Shown piece after piece: positions 1 through 8,479 of a DNA stretch of 64,000 bases. The DNA lies in contig JASTVH010000001.1 of NCBI GenBank assembly GCA_042862465.1, positions 434,001 through 498,000 of the forward strand, written 5' to 3'. The notes below the pieces were generated by a model. The model made no database searches, was not told the origin of the DNA, and was given only the letters and a program-made list of their open reading frames with translations. A program made the position numbers and the translations under genes. Within the stretch, counting starts at the first letter, position 1. Each line of letters begins with the position of its first letter. The stretch comes from JASTVH01 sp042862465. Lineage in GTDB: Bacteria > Pseudomonadota > Gammaproteobacteria > Pseudomonadales > Oleiphilaceae.

Positions 1-257
1 GTTTTGACTGTTTTCTGAGCGTCGAACCAAGCGTAAGCAATGCGGGTGCTGTCGTGTGATTCGTGATAGAAGTACCGCATATGGAACACACCGGCCCGTT
101 GCAGGTCGGTAATGGCTTTTTGAATCTCTGCATCACTTGGCAACCGGCTATAAACGGTCGTTTTGTGAACAGTTTTTGCCTGATTGGTGTTATAATTCAC
201 TTGCTCAAGGTGAATGTTTTTTGCGCTCTGGTCGTTTACGATCGGGGCGTTTTTCAT
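1..257 (-). CDS. Partial hypothetical protein of the integrative element
   Basis: An open frame runs leftward from an ATG at 255-257 and leaves the window still open, giving about 85 residues beginning MKNAPIVNDQSAKNIHLEQV. Its ATG overlaps the TGA of the upstream gene (ATGA), so it is translationally coupled to the small HTH-like gene and the AlpA-like regulator. Charged and polar, with no signal peptide or membrane segment in the visible part. I do not recognise a family. Its position just inside an integrase-bearing element suggests an element-specific replication or regulatory function, which is inference only. Confidence 0.7.
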   Translation of the reverse strand, partial: MKNAPIVNDQSAKNIHLEQVNYNTNQAKTVHKTTVYSRLPSDAEIQKAITDLQRAGVFHMRYFYHESHDSTRIAYAWFDAQKTVK

Positions 258-460
258 TTCTCGCCCTCCTTGTAATCCAGTAGCCGGAAAACATCGGCCA
301 GGCTGATTACTTTGCAACCGCTAAACTGGCGAACAGTGACATAGCCATTGCTTACCGCATCGGTCACGGTATGTGCGGCAACTCCCGTTAGGTGCGGGAC
401 GTTGGAGAGGGCCACATATTCGCGCCCATTTGAAAGGAAAGTTCCGGGGGTGCGTTTCAT
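254..460 (-). CDS. Small HTH/excisionase-like protein, element-borne
   Basis: This 68-residue protein begins MKRTPGTFLSNGREYVALS. It overlaps its neighbours by four bases at both ends (ATGA junctions), so it is the middle gene of a short operon. The central part (about residues 18-45, VPHLTGVAAHTVTDAVSNGY) reads like a compact helix-turn-helix, but I cannot assign a named family. Small DNA-binding proteins in this place in P4-like elements often control excision or the element's own genes. The role here is inferred from context. Confidence 0.6.
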   Translation of the reverse strand: MKRTPGTFLSNGREYVALSNVPHLTGVAAHTVTDAVSNGYVTVRQFSGCKVISLADVFRLLDYKEGEK

Positions 461-642
461 GCTGCGCCCTCCTGTTTAGCTTCCCAGCTTTCGAGGTCTG
501 ACAGCTTCCAGCGGGTAGCGCCGTTGATCTTTACAGGGGAGGGGAAATTGCCTTCACGTACCCAGCGCCAGATAGTTTGGCGGCATACGGCGTAACGGTT
601 GGCGTTGTCTTTGTCGGACAGGTATTGCTTCACATTGGTCAT
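457..642 (-). CDS. AlpA-family transcriptional regulator
   Basis: A 61-residue protein beginning MTNVKQYLSDKDNANRYAVC. The core RQTIWRWVREGNFPSPVKI followed by a basic segment and W-K-L-S-D-LESW is the typical AlpA/excisionase-type winged helix. AlpA-family proteins activate integrase/excision genes in P4-like prophages and islands. I chose the ATG at 640-642 because GGAG lies correctly before it; a longer frame upstream has no good ribosome site. It is first in a leftward three-gene operon and lies 288 bases from the integrase end, a normal arrangement for a mobile element. Confidence 0.8.
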   Translation of the reverse strand: MTNVKQYLSDKDNANRYAVCRQTIWRWVREGNFPSPVKINGATRWKLSDLESWEAKQEGAA

Positions 643-930
643 GTCGGGATCTCCGGCAACCAATGCCGCATAAAAAAATGGCGGGCACCGGCTGCGAATC
701 AAAAAGGTCGATTCCGCATAGCCAGTGGCCCCGCCACTTTTAAGAGCTACCCTAGTTTTCTGCCGTGGCACCGGCCCCGCCGGAAAGTTAGAACATCAAG
801 CCCCGCTTAATGAATAACCTTGAAACTTACTCTCGCTCTAGCTGCAATTTGTAGTAGCATTGTGTAGCTACTGGAATGAATGTTACACGATACGTCAGTT
901 ATAACGCAAGCCTTTTTTATAACCGTTTTC
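643..930. promoter_or_regulatory. Leader region between integrase and alpA-like gene
   Basis: No convincing gene lies here. It must hold the leftward promoter for the alpA-like operon. Near 850-875 there are related short repeats (TTGTAGTAGC and TTGTGTAGCTAC), the kind of sites an AlpA/Xis protein could bind. No clear -35/-10 pair could be fixed by eye. Confidence 0.3.
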
Positions 931-2229
931 CTATCTCGCTGCACCTATCGCTGTAACCTTGCCGCTCTCGTCCTTTTCCTTCGCCTTGCCGTGATAGCAA
1001 TACTGTTCCCAGTCCTTCATCAGCAAACGGCGCTTGTCGATCAATTCAGACCGTGCATAGGCGGCGCGGGTAGCGTCACTGTTAACGTGTGCCAGGGCCA
1101 GTTCTGATACTTCATCGGCATAGGCGGTATGCTCTCGCGCCCAATCCTTGAAAGTGGAACGGAAACCGTGAGCCGTTACGGGCTGATCCATCCGTTTCAG
1201 GAGGGCAGACAGGAAGTTATTAGACGGTATGTCACCCTTCGGGCCTGGGAACACTAGCGCGTCAGGTTCTCCCGGCTCCATGCCTTTCAGCAGGTCTATT
1301 GCCGCATCAGTAAGCGGGACTCTGTGCAGCTTGCCGGACTTCATACGATCCGCTGGCACCGTCCAAACTTTCTTTTTGAAGTCGATTTCCTGCCAAGTGA
1401 TACCGGCCTTGCCGATACGTTTGTCACCAATAACCTCGTTTGTGCGGCTGGCGGTGAGAATCAGGAACTCAAGGGCGCGGGAAGCCGTGCCGGTGCGTTT
1501 CTTCACTGCCTTCATAAAGTCGGGTATTGCGTCCACTGACAGGGCGGCATGATGACCTTTATTCTTGATCTTCTCCGGTGAAGCGTAAACCTCGTCTAAG
1601 TAGCCTTGCCACTTAGCGGGATTCTCGTTTGAGCGGTAGCCATGAACGGCACACCAGCCGAGTATATTTTCCATCCGCGCCCTGACACGGTTGGCGGTTT
1701 CGGTTTTCGTCTCCCAAATTGGATCAAGTACGGCCTTTATATGGGGTAGCTCGATTTCCCGAACAGGCACCTTGCCGATATGGGGCACGGCGTAGGTATT
1801 GAGACTATTTTCCCACTGTTGACGCTGGCGGGGATTCCTGAACTCTTTAGACTTCATGTCGATATAGTCCCGCATTGCATCGGCAAAGGTAACGGTACTC
1901 ATCTGAGCAGCTATAAGGGCGCGTCTGGCGGCTCTTTTTTCCTCTACCGGGTCGATACCTGCGGCGATCTTGTCTTTATACTCCTGAGCCTTCCGGCGGG
2001 CCTCTGCCAATGACACGTCAGGGAAGCCACCTAAACCGATTGAACGGCGCTTGGCTCCTACCATTGTTCTGAGCAGCCAGGTTTTGGCACCGCTGGGAGT
2101 TACCTGCAACGTCAGGCCGGAGACGCCACCAACGGGGTGAAGGGTGTTATACGGTTGCCCATCCTTTCCGAGCGAACAGGACAGCCGCCGGACTTCTGTT
2201 GCGCTCAATTCTTTGGCTTTTTTGGGCAT
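931..2229 (-). CDS. P4-type tyrosine recombinase (integrase)
   Basis: A 432-residue site-specific integrase. The N-terminal ~90 residues, with LTLQVTPSGAKTWLLR, form the DUF4102 arm-binding domain of P4-like integrases. A SAM-like core-binding domain follows at about 100-200, then the catalytic domain. Visible active-site elements are the first Arg in TASRTNEV, the HGFRSTFKDW box, LAHVNSD, and the nucleophile Tyr in RAAYARS. Start ATG 2227-2229 has GGAG six bases upstream; a TTG four codons earlier is less likely. The gene marks the right end of an element whose body lies left of the window. Confidence 0.95.
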   Translation of the reverse strand: MPKKAKELSATEVRRLSCSLGKDGQPYNTLHPVGGVSGLTLQVTPSGAKTWLLRTMVGAKRRSIGLGGFPDVSLAEARRKAQEYKDKIAAGIDPVEEKRAARRALIAAQMSTVTFADAMRDYIDMKSKEFRNPRQRQQWENSLNTYAVPHIGKVPVREIELPHIKAVLDPIWETKTETANRVRARMENILGWCAVHGYRSNENPAKWQGYLDEVYASPEKIKNKGHHAALSVDAIPDFMKAVKKRTGTASRALEFLILTASRTNEVIGDKRIGKAGITWQEIDFKKKVWTVPADRMKSGKLHRVPLTDAAIDLLKGMEPGEPDALVFPGPKGDIPSNNFLSALLKRMDQPVTAHGFRSTFKDWAREHTAYADEVSELALAHVNSDATRAAYARSELIDKRRLLMKDWEQYCYHGKAKEKDESGKVTAIGAAR

Positions 2230-2926
2230 GGTTATCTCCAAATTAGAGTTAGAATCCGGGGTGGGGATTATGAATCCCCTGTTTGGTACGCTCCATCATA
2301 CGTACCATAAAATATATTAACGGATGCTAAACCATGCGACAGGATGTTACAAGTATTTCAGGCAGGACAAGGGTTTAGATTATTTTCGGTTAGAAAAATG
2401 CTTGTATTTCAGGTGTTTACGGGCTGTTTTGGTGGTCTGGCCCACCGCCACTTCTTTTTCTTCCTGTTTTTTCAATTTCTTCTTCCTTTTTTACCCAACG
2501 CGATCTGCCTGGCCGATGGCATCGTTCCCCTGTTGTTTTCTATACGTCCCGTCCCGATAGTTCGATTATAAAATGGGATCGATTGTGGGCATCCTCGATT
2601 TTTTCGTTCTCTCCATCTGGAAAAAGTGTATCTTTTGTTTGTATTAGATGGTGTGTCACTATGGCCTTATCGTCATCAATTCAGCCGACTTGGTGGCGAA
2701 GGTTTCGATTTATTACCTCGTAAAAATACTGCAGATTTCCGGATAGGCCGATATTGTGGCTTTAACCCGACCTGGGTTCACAGTATGGTGCTTAAAAGTT
2801 TTATCGGCAGCGAAGCTAATAGGGCTGGAAATTAACATTCTTTGATCTTATTATTCCCGCAGTTGGGTTGTATTGTTCGCCATTGATGGCTAATTTTATT
2901 TTGAAATCCATTTTTCTGGAGCAGGT
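2230..2926. other. AT-rich intergenic region: integrase promoter, probable att side, mvaT promoter
   Basis: About 700 bases with no supportable gene and lower GC than its surroundings. An inverted repeat TGGTACG-N10-CGTACCA lies at 2284-2307, 55 bases before the integrase start; it could be an operator or part of the recombination site. A weak candidate promoter for mvaT is TTGTAT (2868-2873), 17 bases, TAATTT (2891-2896). No tRNA or tmRNA end is visible, so the attachment core cannot be named; the junction between element and chromosome probably lies here. The short frame at 2626-2835 has no codon-usage support. Confidence 0.4.
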
Positions 2927-3295
2927 ATGTCGAAGATCGAGGTTTACGAAAAGAAAAGACAAGAACTCGAACGCATCCAAAAGGAACTGGAAAAGCTGGA
3001 GAGCAGCGAAGAACTGAAAAAGGAAATGCAGTTCAAAGGTGATCTGGAAAAATTGATGGACAAGTATAGTAAGGACGCAAAGGATGTTTTGCGTGTACTT
3101 GGCCAGATTGATCCGAGCGTTACTGCGGGCAGCTCGGCTTCTACCGGTACCCGTCGCGCGCGGCCGCTGATGAAGTACAAGAACCCGCACACCGGCGAAG
3201 TGGTTAAAACGCGTGGCGGCAACCACAAGACACTGAAGGCTTGGCGTGAACAATACGGCAAGGACGAAGTGGATCAGTGGAAGCAGCCTGCCTGA
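2927..3295 (+). CDS. mvaT: MvaT-family H-NS-like nucleoid protein
   Basis: A 122-residue MvaT/MvaU-type xenogeneic silencer. Residues 1-60 are a charged coiled coil for oligomerisation. The C-terminal domain carries the family hallmarks YKNPHTGEVV and TRGGNHKTLKAWREQYG. This class binds AT-rich DNA by minor-groove contacts and silences foreign genes in Pseudomonas and relatives, replacing H-NS. GGAG precedes the ATG. The gene is monocistronic with its own terminator at 3332-3355. It sits beside an AT-rich integration region, the DNA class it binds. Confidence 0.93.
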   Translation: MSKIEVYEKKRQELERIQKELEKLESSEELKKEMQFKGDLEKLMDKYSKDAKDVLRVLGQIDPSVTAGSSASTGTRRARPLMKYKNPHTGEVVKTRGGNHKTLKAWREQYGKDEVDQWKQPA

Positions 3296-3331
3296 TCCGG
3301 TATTCATGTATCCGGCAGGGCAAGCGAGAGG

Positions 3332-3355
3332 AGGGGAGCATGGCTCCCCTTTTTT
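3332..3355 (+). terminator. Rho-independent terminator of mvaT
   Basis: An 8-bp perfect stem (AGGGGAGC / GCTCCCCT) with a 3-base loop is followed directly by a T run. It ends one base before the apbE start codons, so apbE must rely on readthrough or an unrecognised promoter inside mvaT. Confidence 0.85.
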
Positions 3356-3356
3356 A

Positions 3357-4349
3357 ATGATGCAGAGAGTTTTCTATTTGTTTTCTGGATTACTTCTTTT
3401 ATTGAGTGTCCAGCCAGTAAATGCCGAATGGTACCTTTTCGAAGGCTCGGCCATGACAACCCGGGTCCAACTTGAGGTGTGGTGCCAGGATGAAGTCGAG
3501 GCGGAATCAATCCGCCAGGCTGTTTTTTCGGAATTCGATCGCATTGACCATTTGATGAGTCGTTATCGTGATGATTCCGAGTTGTCTCGGGTTAATCGCG
3601 AGGCTGCCGATCATCCAGTTGTAGTCAGTGGCGAATTATTTCAGATCCTGAAGCAGGCGTTGAATGTGTCCCGGCTCAGTCATGGGGCGTTTGATATCAG
3701 CTTTGCGTCTGTCGGTTATTTATATGATTACCGGAAAAAGAAGCAGCCATCCGAACATCAAATCGAGGAAAGACTTCCCCACATTAATTATCACGCCATT
3801 GTACTGAACGATTCAGACCACACAGTCCGGTTTAGGGAGAAGGGCGTTGTCCTGGATCTGGGGGGAATCGCCAAAGGGTATGCAGTGGATCGGGGTATGG
3901 CCATCGTCAAGGCACATGGCGTTCTTAGCGCGCGCCTGAGCGCCGGTGGCGATATGCTGTTACTTGGAGACAAGCGCGGCAAGCCCTGGATTGTCGGTGT
4001 CCGTGATCCCCGCTCGGAGGAGGCCAATGCTGTGCTGCTGCCGTTGTCCGATGTGGCTGTTTCAACCTCCGGTGATTACGAGCGTTTTTTCATTGATGAC
4101 AATGGCGAGCGGGTGCACCACATTATTTCCCCCAAAACGGGGCGCCCTGCACAAGGTGTGCAAAGCGTCACGATACTGGGGCCAGACGCCACCACCACCG
4201 ACGGCCTTTCGACCGCCGTGTTCGTCCTTGGAACGCAAGAGGGGCTGGCGATGATCAACCGCTTACCGGGGATCGATGCGATCATCATCGATTCAGAACG
4301 GAAAATGCACTATTCAGAAGGATTAGTGCCGCCGGAGGCGTCTCAATGA
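3357..4349 (+). CDS. apbE: ApbE-family FAD:protein FMN transferase, exported
   Basis: ApbE attaches FMN from FAD to Thr/Ser of target proteins in the periplasm, or hydrolyses FAD. This 330-residue form begins MMQRVFYLFSGLLLLLSVQP, a Sec signal peptide probably cut after VNA. Family motifs are GGIAKGYAVD, AGGDMLLLG and the C-terminal TTDGLSTAVFVLG. The start is the double ATG at 3357/3360; the frame extends upstream but would overlap mvaT. No good Shine-Dalgarno is visible, and the mvaT terminator hairpin directly precedes it. Next to a locus with DUF4266, DUF3570 and TlpA, a function in maturing an envelope redox system is likely. Confidence 0.92.
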   Translation: MMQRVFYLFSGLLLLLSVQPVNAEWYLFEGSAMTTRVQLEVWCQDEVEAESIRQAVFSEFDRIDHLMSRYRDDSELSRVNREAADHPVVVSGELFQILKQALNVSRLSHGAFDISFASVGYLYDYRKKKQPSEHQIEERLPHINYHAIVLNDSDHTVRFREKGVVLDLGGIAKGYAVDRGMAIVKAHGVLSARLSAGGDMLLLGDKRGKPWIVGVRDPRSEEANAVLLPLSDVAVSTSGDYERFFIDDNGERVHHIISPKTGRPAQGVQSVTILGPDATTTDGLSTAVFVLGTQEGLAMINRLPGIDAIIIDSERKMHYSEGLVPPEASQ

Positions 4350-4355
4350 GGCATT

Positions 4356-4443
4356 CAAGCGTTTCACGTAGGACGTTTGACGTTTCACGTAAAAAAGTTT
4401 GACTCGGGTGCTCCCGGCCGCATGCTTGTGCCAACGTCCAACC
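4356..4443. repeat. Inverted-repeat element, copy 1
   Basis: It fills the convergent gap between apbE and the DUF1501-like gene. The left arm starts CAAGCGTT and has repeated ACGTTT/TTCACGT words (4356-4390). The right arm CCAACGTCCAACC (4431-4443) is the complement of GGTTGGACGTTGG. Copy 2 at 14812-14938 shares both arm types. Confidence 0.65.
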
Positions 4444-4444
4444 A

Positions 4445-5998
4445 TCAAATCGTCCCACTCACGATACTCGGCATCGCAATCAGGCTCTCCTGCAACGTTG
4501 CATTCCCCAAACCATGCCCCGGGAACTTCGAGGCAAAATTGCCTTCCTCCCCGTGCAGGGCCATGTAATTGAGCAAGACCGTTTGTACCAGCAGGTTCAC
4601 GTTATTGGCCGCCGGGCTTGAGGCGGTTTCCACGGAGCCGTCAGAGCGCATATAGCCAATCTGATTGCGAATGGCGACCGGGCGTTGAGCCGGGTTATAG
4701 ACCAGGTAGAAGGCAGCTGCCGTCTGCTGGTTGTCGCCCGTCCATTCGCCTTTACCGCGCCCATCCACGGAATCATCGATGCGGCCGTTACTGGCCAGGG
4801 AACCATCGCTGAACACATACAGCATCAGGGGCACCCCTACGCGAGCAGCATACTCCAGGCAGGCCCCCATGCAGCGGCCAGCCAGGAAATCGCGGCGTTC
4901 GCCAGTGGCCCGCTCGCCGGTGTGATAGTCGTAACCGCCCATGGAAATGGTGCCGGCGCCGGCGAAGCCGTTGCAGACGAGCTTCATGACCGAAGCAGTT
5001 TTCCGGAACTCGCGCTCGCTGGCGAACTCGGCCGTGCTGAAAATACCGCTGGCACCGACGATGTCCGTATCCAGTTCGGGATCGAGCGAACTGGGATCCC
5101 CGAAGCGGTCAGCCAGGTCTGCGCTCTTGACGTAGCCACAGCGCACCAGATCCTTGATCACCGCATCGGTGGTGACCTCGGTATTCATGTTGTTCATCTT
5201 GGCATCACTGATGCGTTGTATGGATTCCATGACTGCGACTGCATCGTCCTGATTGAGGATGCCTACCAGATCCCCCACATCCACCAGGCCGGTGACGTCC
5301 GACGGGCGATCCACCTTGGTGGGGCGGGCTTTGGGGTCCATCAGGTCCATGGGGGCCATGGAATTGCCGCCGGAATCGGAACTGCGCGAGCCGATCAGCG
5401 ACAACAGGGAACCGTCTGCGCCGGCCTTGTAAATGCCGTACATGGGGTTGTGAGGGTTGTTGCCGGTGTCGTTTTCCGAGCGGGCCGCGATGATGGCACC
5501 GTTGGTGTTGGCGCGGGTGCCTGCACTGCTGGAGGCCTGAATGCCGCGCAGGAACGCGCTGTCGGAATGGAAGGCCAGACCCATTTCTTCGTTCACGAAA
5601 GCGGGGTCATTGGGGAGCATATCTCCGGGCAGTCCTAACCGGTTGTAGCCGGCCGTACTGAGAAAGTCCTTCTGACCGCCGGATTTTCCCAGCAGCACGT
5701 TGGAACCCGCAACGTTGGCTCCACCGGCCAGATCGAAGCAGATGAAAGGGATCTTTCCGGCGCCCTGAACGGCGATACCACAGCTTGACTTGAGGGCTTC
5801 CAGATCGGATGACAGCGCTGCCGAGGCCATGCGCGGGTTGCCGAACAGGGAAAAGATCGAAGCACCAAACACCGTGGCGGTGCCGGCCATGAAACCCTGG
5901 GACAGGAATTCCCGCCGCGTGCGCGGACGGCCATGGCTTTCCAGCTTGAGAGGCTCGCCGTTGGCGTAGGACTTTTTACGAGAACGTTTGATGAACAT
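4445..5998 (-). CDS. Tat-exported DUF1501-like protein
   Basis: A 517-residue protein with a long basic N-region and the twin-arginine motif TRREFLSQGFMAGTATVFG at about 25-45, so it is predicted to be exported folded by Tat. The rest resembles the DUF1501 family (sulfatase-like fold) often found beside planctomycete-type cytochrome proteins, as it is here. Start ATG 5996-5998 has AGAGGAAG upstream; longer frames overlap the LamG gene. Last gene of a three-gene leftward operon. The substrate is unknown, and DUF1501 assignment is by overall resemblance and context. Confidence 0.72.
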   Translation of the reverse strand: MFIKRSRKKSYANGEPLKLESHGRPRTRREFLSQGFMAGTATVFGASIFSLFGNPRMASAALSSDLEALKSSCGIAVQGAGKIPFICFDLAGGANVAGSNVLLGKSGGQKDFLSTAGYNRLGLPGDMLPNDPAFVNEEMGLAFHSDSAFLRGIQASSSAGTRANTNGAIIAARSENDTGNNPHNPMYGIYKAGADGSLLSLIGSRSSDSGGNSMAPMDLMDPKARPTKVDRPSDVTGLVDVGDLVGILNQDDAVAVMESIQRISDAKMNNMNTEVTTDAVIKDLVRCGYVKSADLADRFGDPSSLDPELDTDIVGASGIFSTAEFASEREFRKTASVMKLVCNGFAGAGTISMGGYDYHTGERATGERRDFLAGRCMGACLEYAARVGVPLMLYVFSDGSLASNGRIDDSVDGRGKGEWTGDNQQTAAAFYLVYNPAQRPVAIRNQIGYMRSDGSVETASSPAANNVNLLVQTVLLNYMALHGEEGNFASKFPGHGLGNATLQESLIAMPSIVSGTI

Positions 5999-6017
5999 GT
6001 TCAGGCTTCCTCTCGGT

Positions 6018-8477
6018 TTATTGAACCAGTGTCGTCGCACTGCCCAGCACGGCGGCACAGGTGGCCTTGACCACGGTTTCGGTTCGGTCTGCCGGACAGC
6101 TGCCGGCACAACTGGTCAAGGTGTCGATCAAATTGTTCAGCTCGGAATCCACATCCGCCTTGGCCGGCTGGCTGGCCAGGTTCTGACCGACGAGACGGTC
6201 ATACAGCGGGTCGATGATCTGGGCCCGGCCGGCGGCATCGAAGGCGCTTCCGGCGCTTGCGCTGAAATCGAAGCCCGGGAAATAGCTGCTGCGCAGGCTG
6301 GTGTCTGAAACCAGTGCATCACAATAGCGGATCGCCAGCTGTGTCACCCCCATCTGTTGGGAGGACAGGAAACCGTTAATGTCTTCCGTGGTGGGCAGCT
6401 GCTGTTTAACGGTGTCGAACGTTTCGGCCACGGCGGTGTTGGTGGTGGGTACATCCGTGACCGCCGACATGGTGGCGTTGATCTCATCGAAGGTACGCAG
6501 CCCAATGGCGGAATGCGGATCCAGGTCGCTCGGCGTCGGGGCTGGGGGCAGGGCAGCTTCCACCACCACATGGGTGTTGTCGCCCAGTTGCTCGAAGCTG
6601 AGGAAAAACTCGTCATTCTCCGGTCCTTCCTGCAGCGCGATCACAGTGCCCAGATCGGACAGGGGCTGACCACTGCCGGGTGTATAGCCGGCCTCATTGA
6701 GGGTCACGTCCAGATTGGCATAGGCCTGGCCTACGCTCGCCTCCTCGCCGTTGATGCCGATACGCATGCCCTTGACGGGAATCGAGTCTGGCACCTGATC
6801 CTCATCAAGGCTGATGAAGAATGGCTCGCTGAACAGGTAACTGTAACTGTCGAACTGGCTGACCTGGAAGACGATAAAGCTCTCCGGCACGTCGATCAGG
6901 TGGGCGACGCTGAACAGCAAATAGAATTTTTGTCCCACCCCCACTTCGAAATTGGTCTGGATCTGCTCCGGCGTTAGGGCCCGGTTGTGGATGGCCACCA
7001 TGCGCAGTGTGCCTTCCCACAGCGAGTTGCGGTCGGTCTCGTTACCCAGTACGAAGGCAAAGCTGTCGTCCCATGTGTTGAGCAGGCCACCGTCGGCAGG
7101 GTCCTCGTCGCCGGTGAACTCGCCATTGATGTAGATCTGACGACCGCCGCCCGGGGTGAAATTGACCACCACATGCTGCAGGGTGGCCTGCAGACGCTCA
7201 TCGTCATCGGCAGTGGCGAAGGGGACGGTCTGGTCGGTGGTGGAACTGCGGTGCAGGATTTCGTAATTCTGCAGTGTCTGGCTGAGGGTAAAATTGCGGG
7301 CGTCGCTGGAACCGGAGTAGGTGATGATCCGGGCTTCTTCCTGGGTGATGTTTCCCGGGACCACCCAGGCTTCGATGGCGTACTCACCAGAGGCGGTGAT
7401 CAGGTCGTGGAGCTTCTTGCTGGCGGTTGTGGTGCCCTGCGCCTTGCCGTCGCGCACCATGCCTACCTGTTCATCCTCAAAACTGGCGCCAATATCGATA
7501 CCCCAGCCGCCAACCCACTGCACGTTGCCAGTGAGGGTCAGGTTGAGGGCGGGTTCAACGCCGCTGGTGTCGTAGGCGGTGCTGCCTTCGCCGGTCTTGA
7601 ACTCGTAAAGCGCAATGACGTTGTCCTGGTAGCGTCCACCGGAATTGGCAACGATACCGTCACCGAGCAGAGTCAGCGCCTTGCTGGTGACCAGATCCGG
7701 GTCGACAGCCTGGGCCGTGAGACTGCCGGCATAGGTTTCGATGGCGCTCTGCATGGCGTTGGCGGAGGTTTCGCAATCGCCTCCCCAGCAGTTGTGGAAC
7801 TCGTCCCTCAGGCGAACCACGAAGCGGGAGGCTGCGGGGTTGTTCAGGTCGATCTTGGCCTGGGCAGCATCATAGGCCACGTCCACGTCATCACTGGCGA
7901 AATAGGGCGTCTGAACCCCTTCCACATGACAGTCGCTGCAGTAGCTGGAGAGTAGGGGATAGACCGTGGAACTGAACCCGCTGCTGTCCGCCGGGAAGCT
8001 CTTGGTATTGCCCGGGTCCTTGATGGCCGGCGCGCGGAGCTGGATCTGGGTGGCTGAACCTGCGGACCCGCCTGCCCAGTTTTCGATGTAGCGGGTGAGG
8101 GTGTCGGCACAGGCGGAGGTGCTGTCCAGCCAGCAATTGTGGCCGCCGGCCACCTTGGTCACCATCCGGGACTGGCCGGGCTGATCCAGATTGACCACGG
8201 TATTGGCCTGGGCATAGGCGGTGTTAATGTCGGCATCGTTGACGAACGTCGGTGTCTGGCCGCCGGTGCTGTGGCAGGCGCCGCAGCGGTCCGTGGAAAC
8301 GAGATTGTCCCAGAGGCTGCGCTTGAAGGTTTGAACATCGTCGGTGGCCGGGGCTGGCCCGTCGTAATTGCTGTTGGTGGTGGTGCTGCCGGTATTGGGC
8401 AGGGTTTCGGTGTCCTTGCCACCGCCACAGCCGGCCAGCACGAACGCCGTCAGCAGGATGAAGAGAAGTGACTTCAT
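6018..8477 (-). CDS. Lipoprotein with duplicated CXXCH modules and LamG domain
   Basis: An 819-residue lipoprotein with lipobox LAGC at residues 14-17. Two tandem related modules follow: one with CGACH (65-69) and HNCW, a second with CSDCH (180-184) and HNCW. Each heme-binding-type motif is therefore paired with a downstream HNCW, which argues for internal duplication. Residues ~280-470 form a LamG/concanavalin-like beta-sandwich (VEAW, IYINGEFTG). The C-terminal third is uncharacterised. The natural ATG is at 8475-8477. It lies three bases after the upstream gene and 19 before the next, so the three form an operon. Probably a surface or periplasmic redox/binding lipoprotein. Confidence 0.75.
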   Translation of the reverse strand: MKSLLFILLTAFVLAGCGGGKDTETLPNTGSTTTNSNYDGPAPATDDVQTFKRSLWDNLVSTDRCGACHSTGGQTPTFVNDADINTAYAQANTVVNLDQPGQSRMVTKVAGGHNCWLDSTSACADTLTRYIENWAGGSAGSATQIQLRAPAIKDPGNTKSFPADSSGFSSTVYPLLSSYCSDCHVEGVQTPYFASDDVDVAYDAAQAKIDLNNPAASRFVVRLRDEFHNCWGGDCETSANAMQSAIETYAGSLTAQAVDPDLVTSKALTLLGDGIVANSGGRYQDNVIALYEFKTGEGSTAYDTSGVEPALNLTLTGNVQWVGGWGIDIGASFEDEQVGMVRDGKAQGTTTASKKLHDLITASGEYAIEAWVVPGNITQEEARIITYSGSSDARNFTLSQTLQNYEILHRSSTTDQTVPFATADDDERLQATLQHVVVNFTPGGGRQIYINGEFTGDEDPADGGLLNTWDDSFAFVLGNETDRNSLWEGTLRMVAIHNRALTPEQIQTNFEVGVGQKFYLLFSVAHLIDVPESFIVFQVSQFDSYSYLFSEPFFISLDEDQVPDSIPVKGMRIGINGEEASVGQAYANLDVTLNEAGYTPGSGQPLSDLGTVIALQEGPENDEFFLSFEQLGDNTHVVVEAALPPAPTPSDLDPHSAIGLRTFDEINATMSAVTDVPTTNTAVAETFDTVKQQLPTTEDINGFLSSQQMGVTQLAIRYCDALVSDTSLRSSYFPGFDFSASAGSAFDAAGRAQIIDPLYDRLVGQNLASQPAKADVDSELNNLIDTLTSCAGSCPADRTETVVKATCAAVLGSATTLVQ

Positions 8478-8479
8478 GC

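Noticed and set aside
2626..2835. Small rightward frame in the integrase-mvaT gap
   Set aside because: No Shine-Dalgarno, no family, AT-rich non-coding composition.
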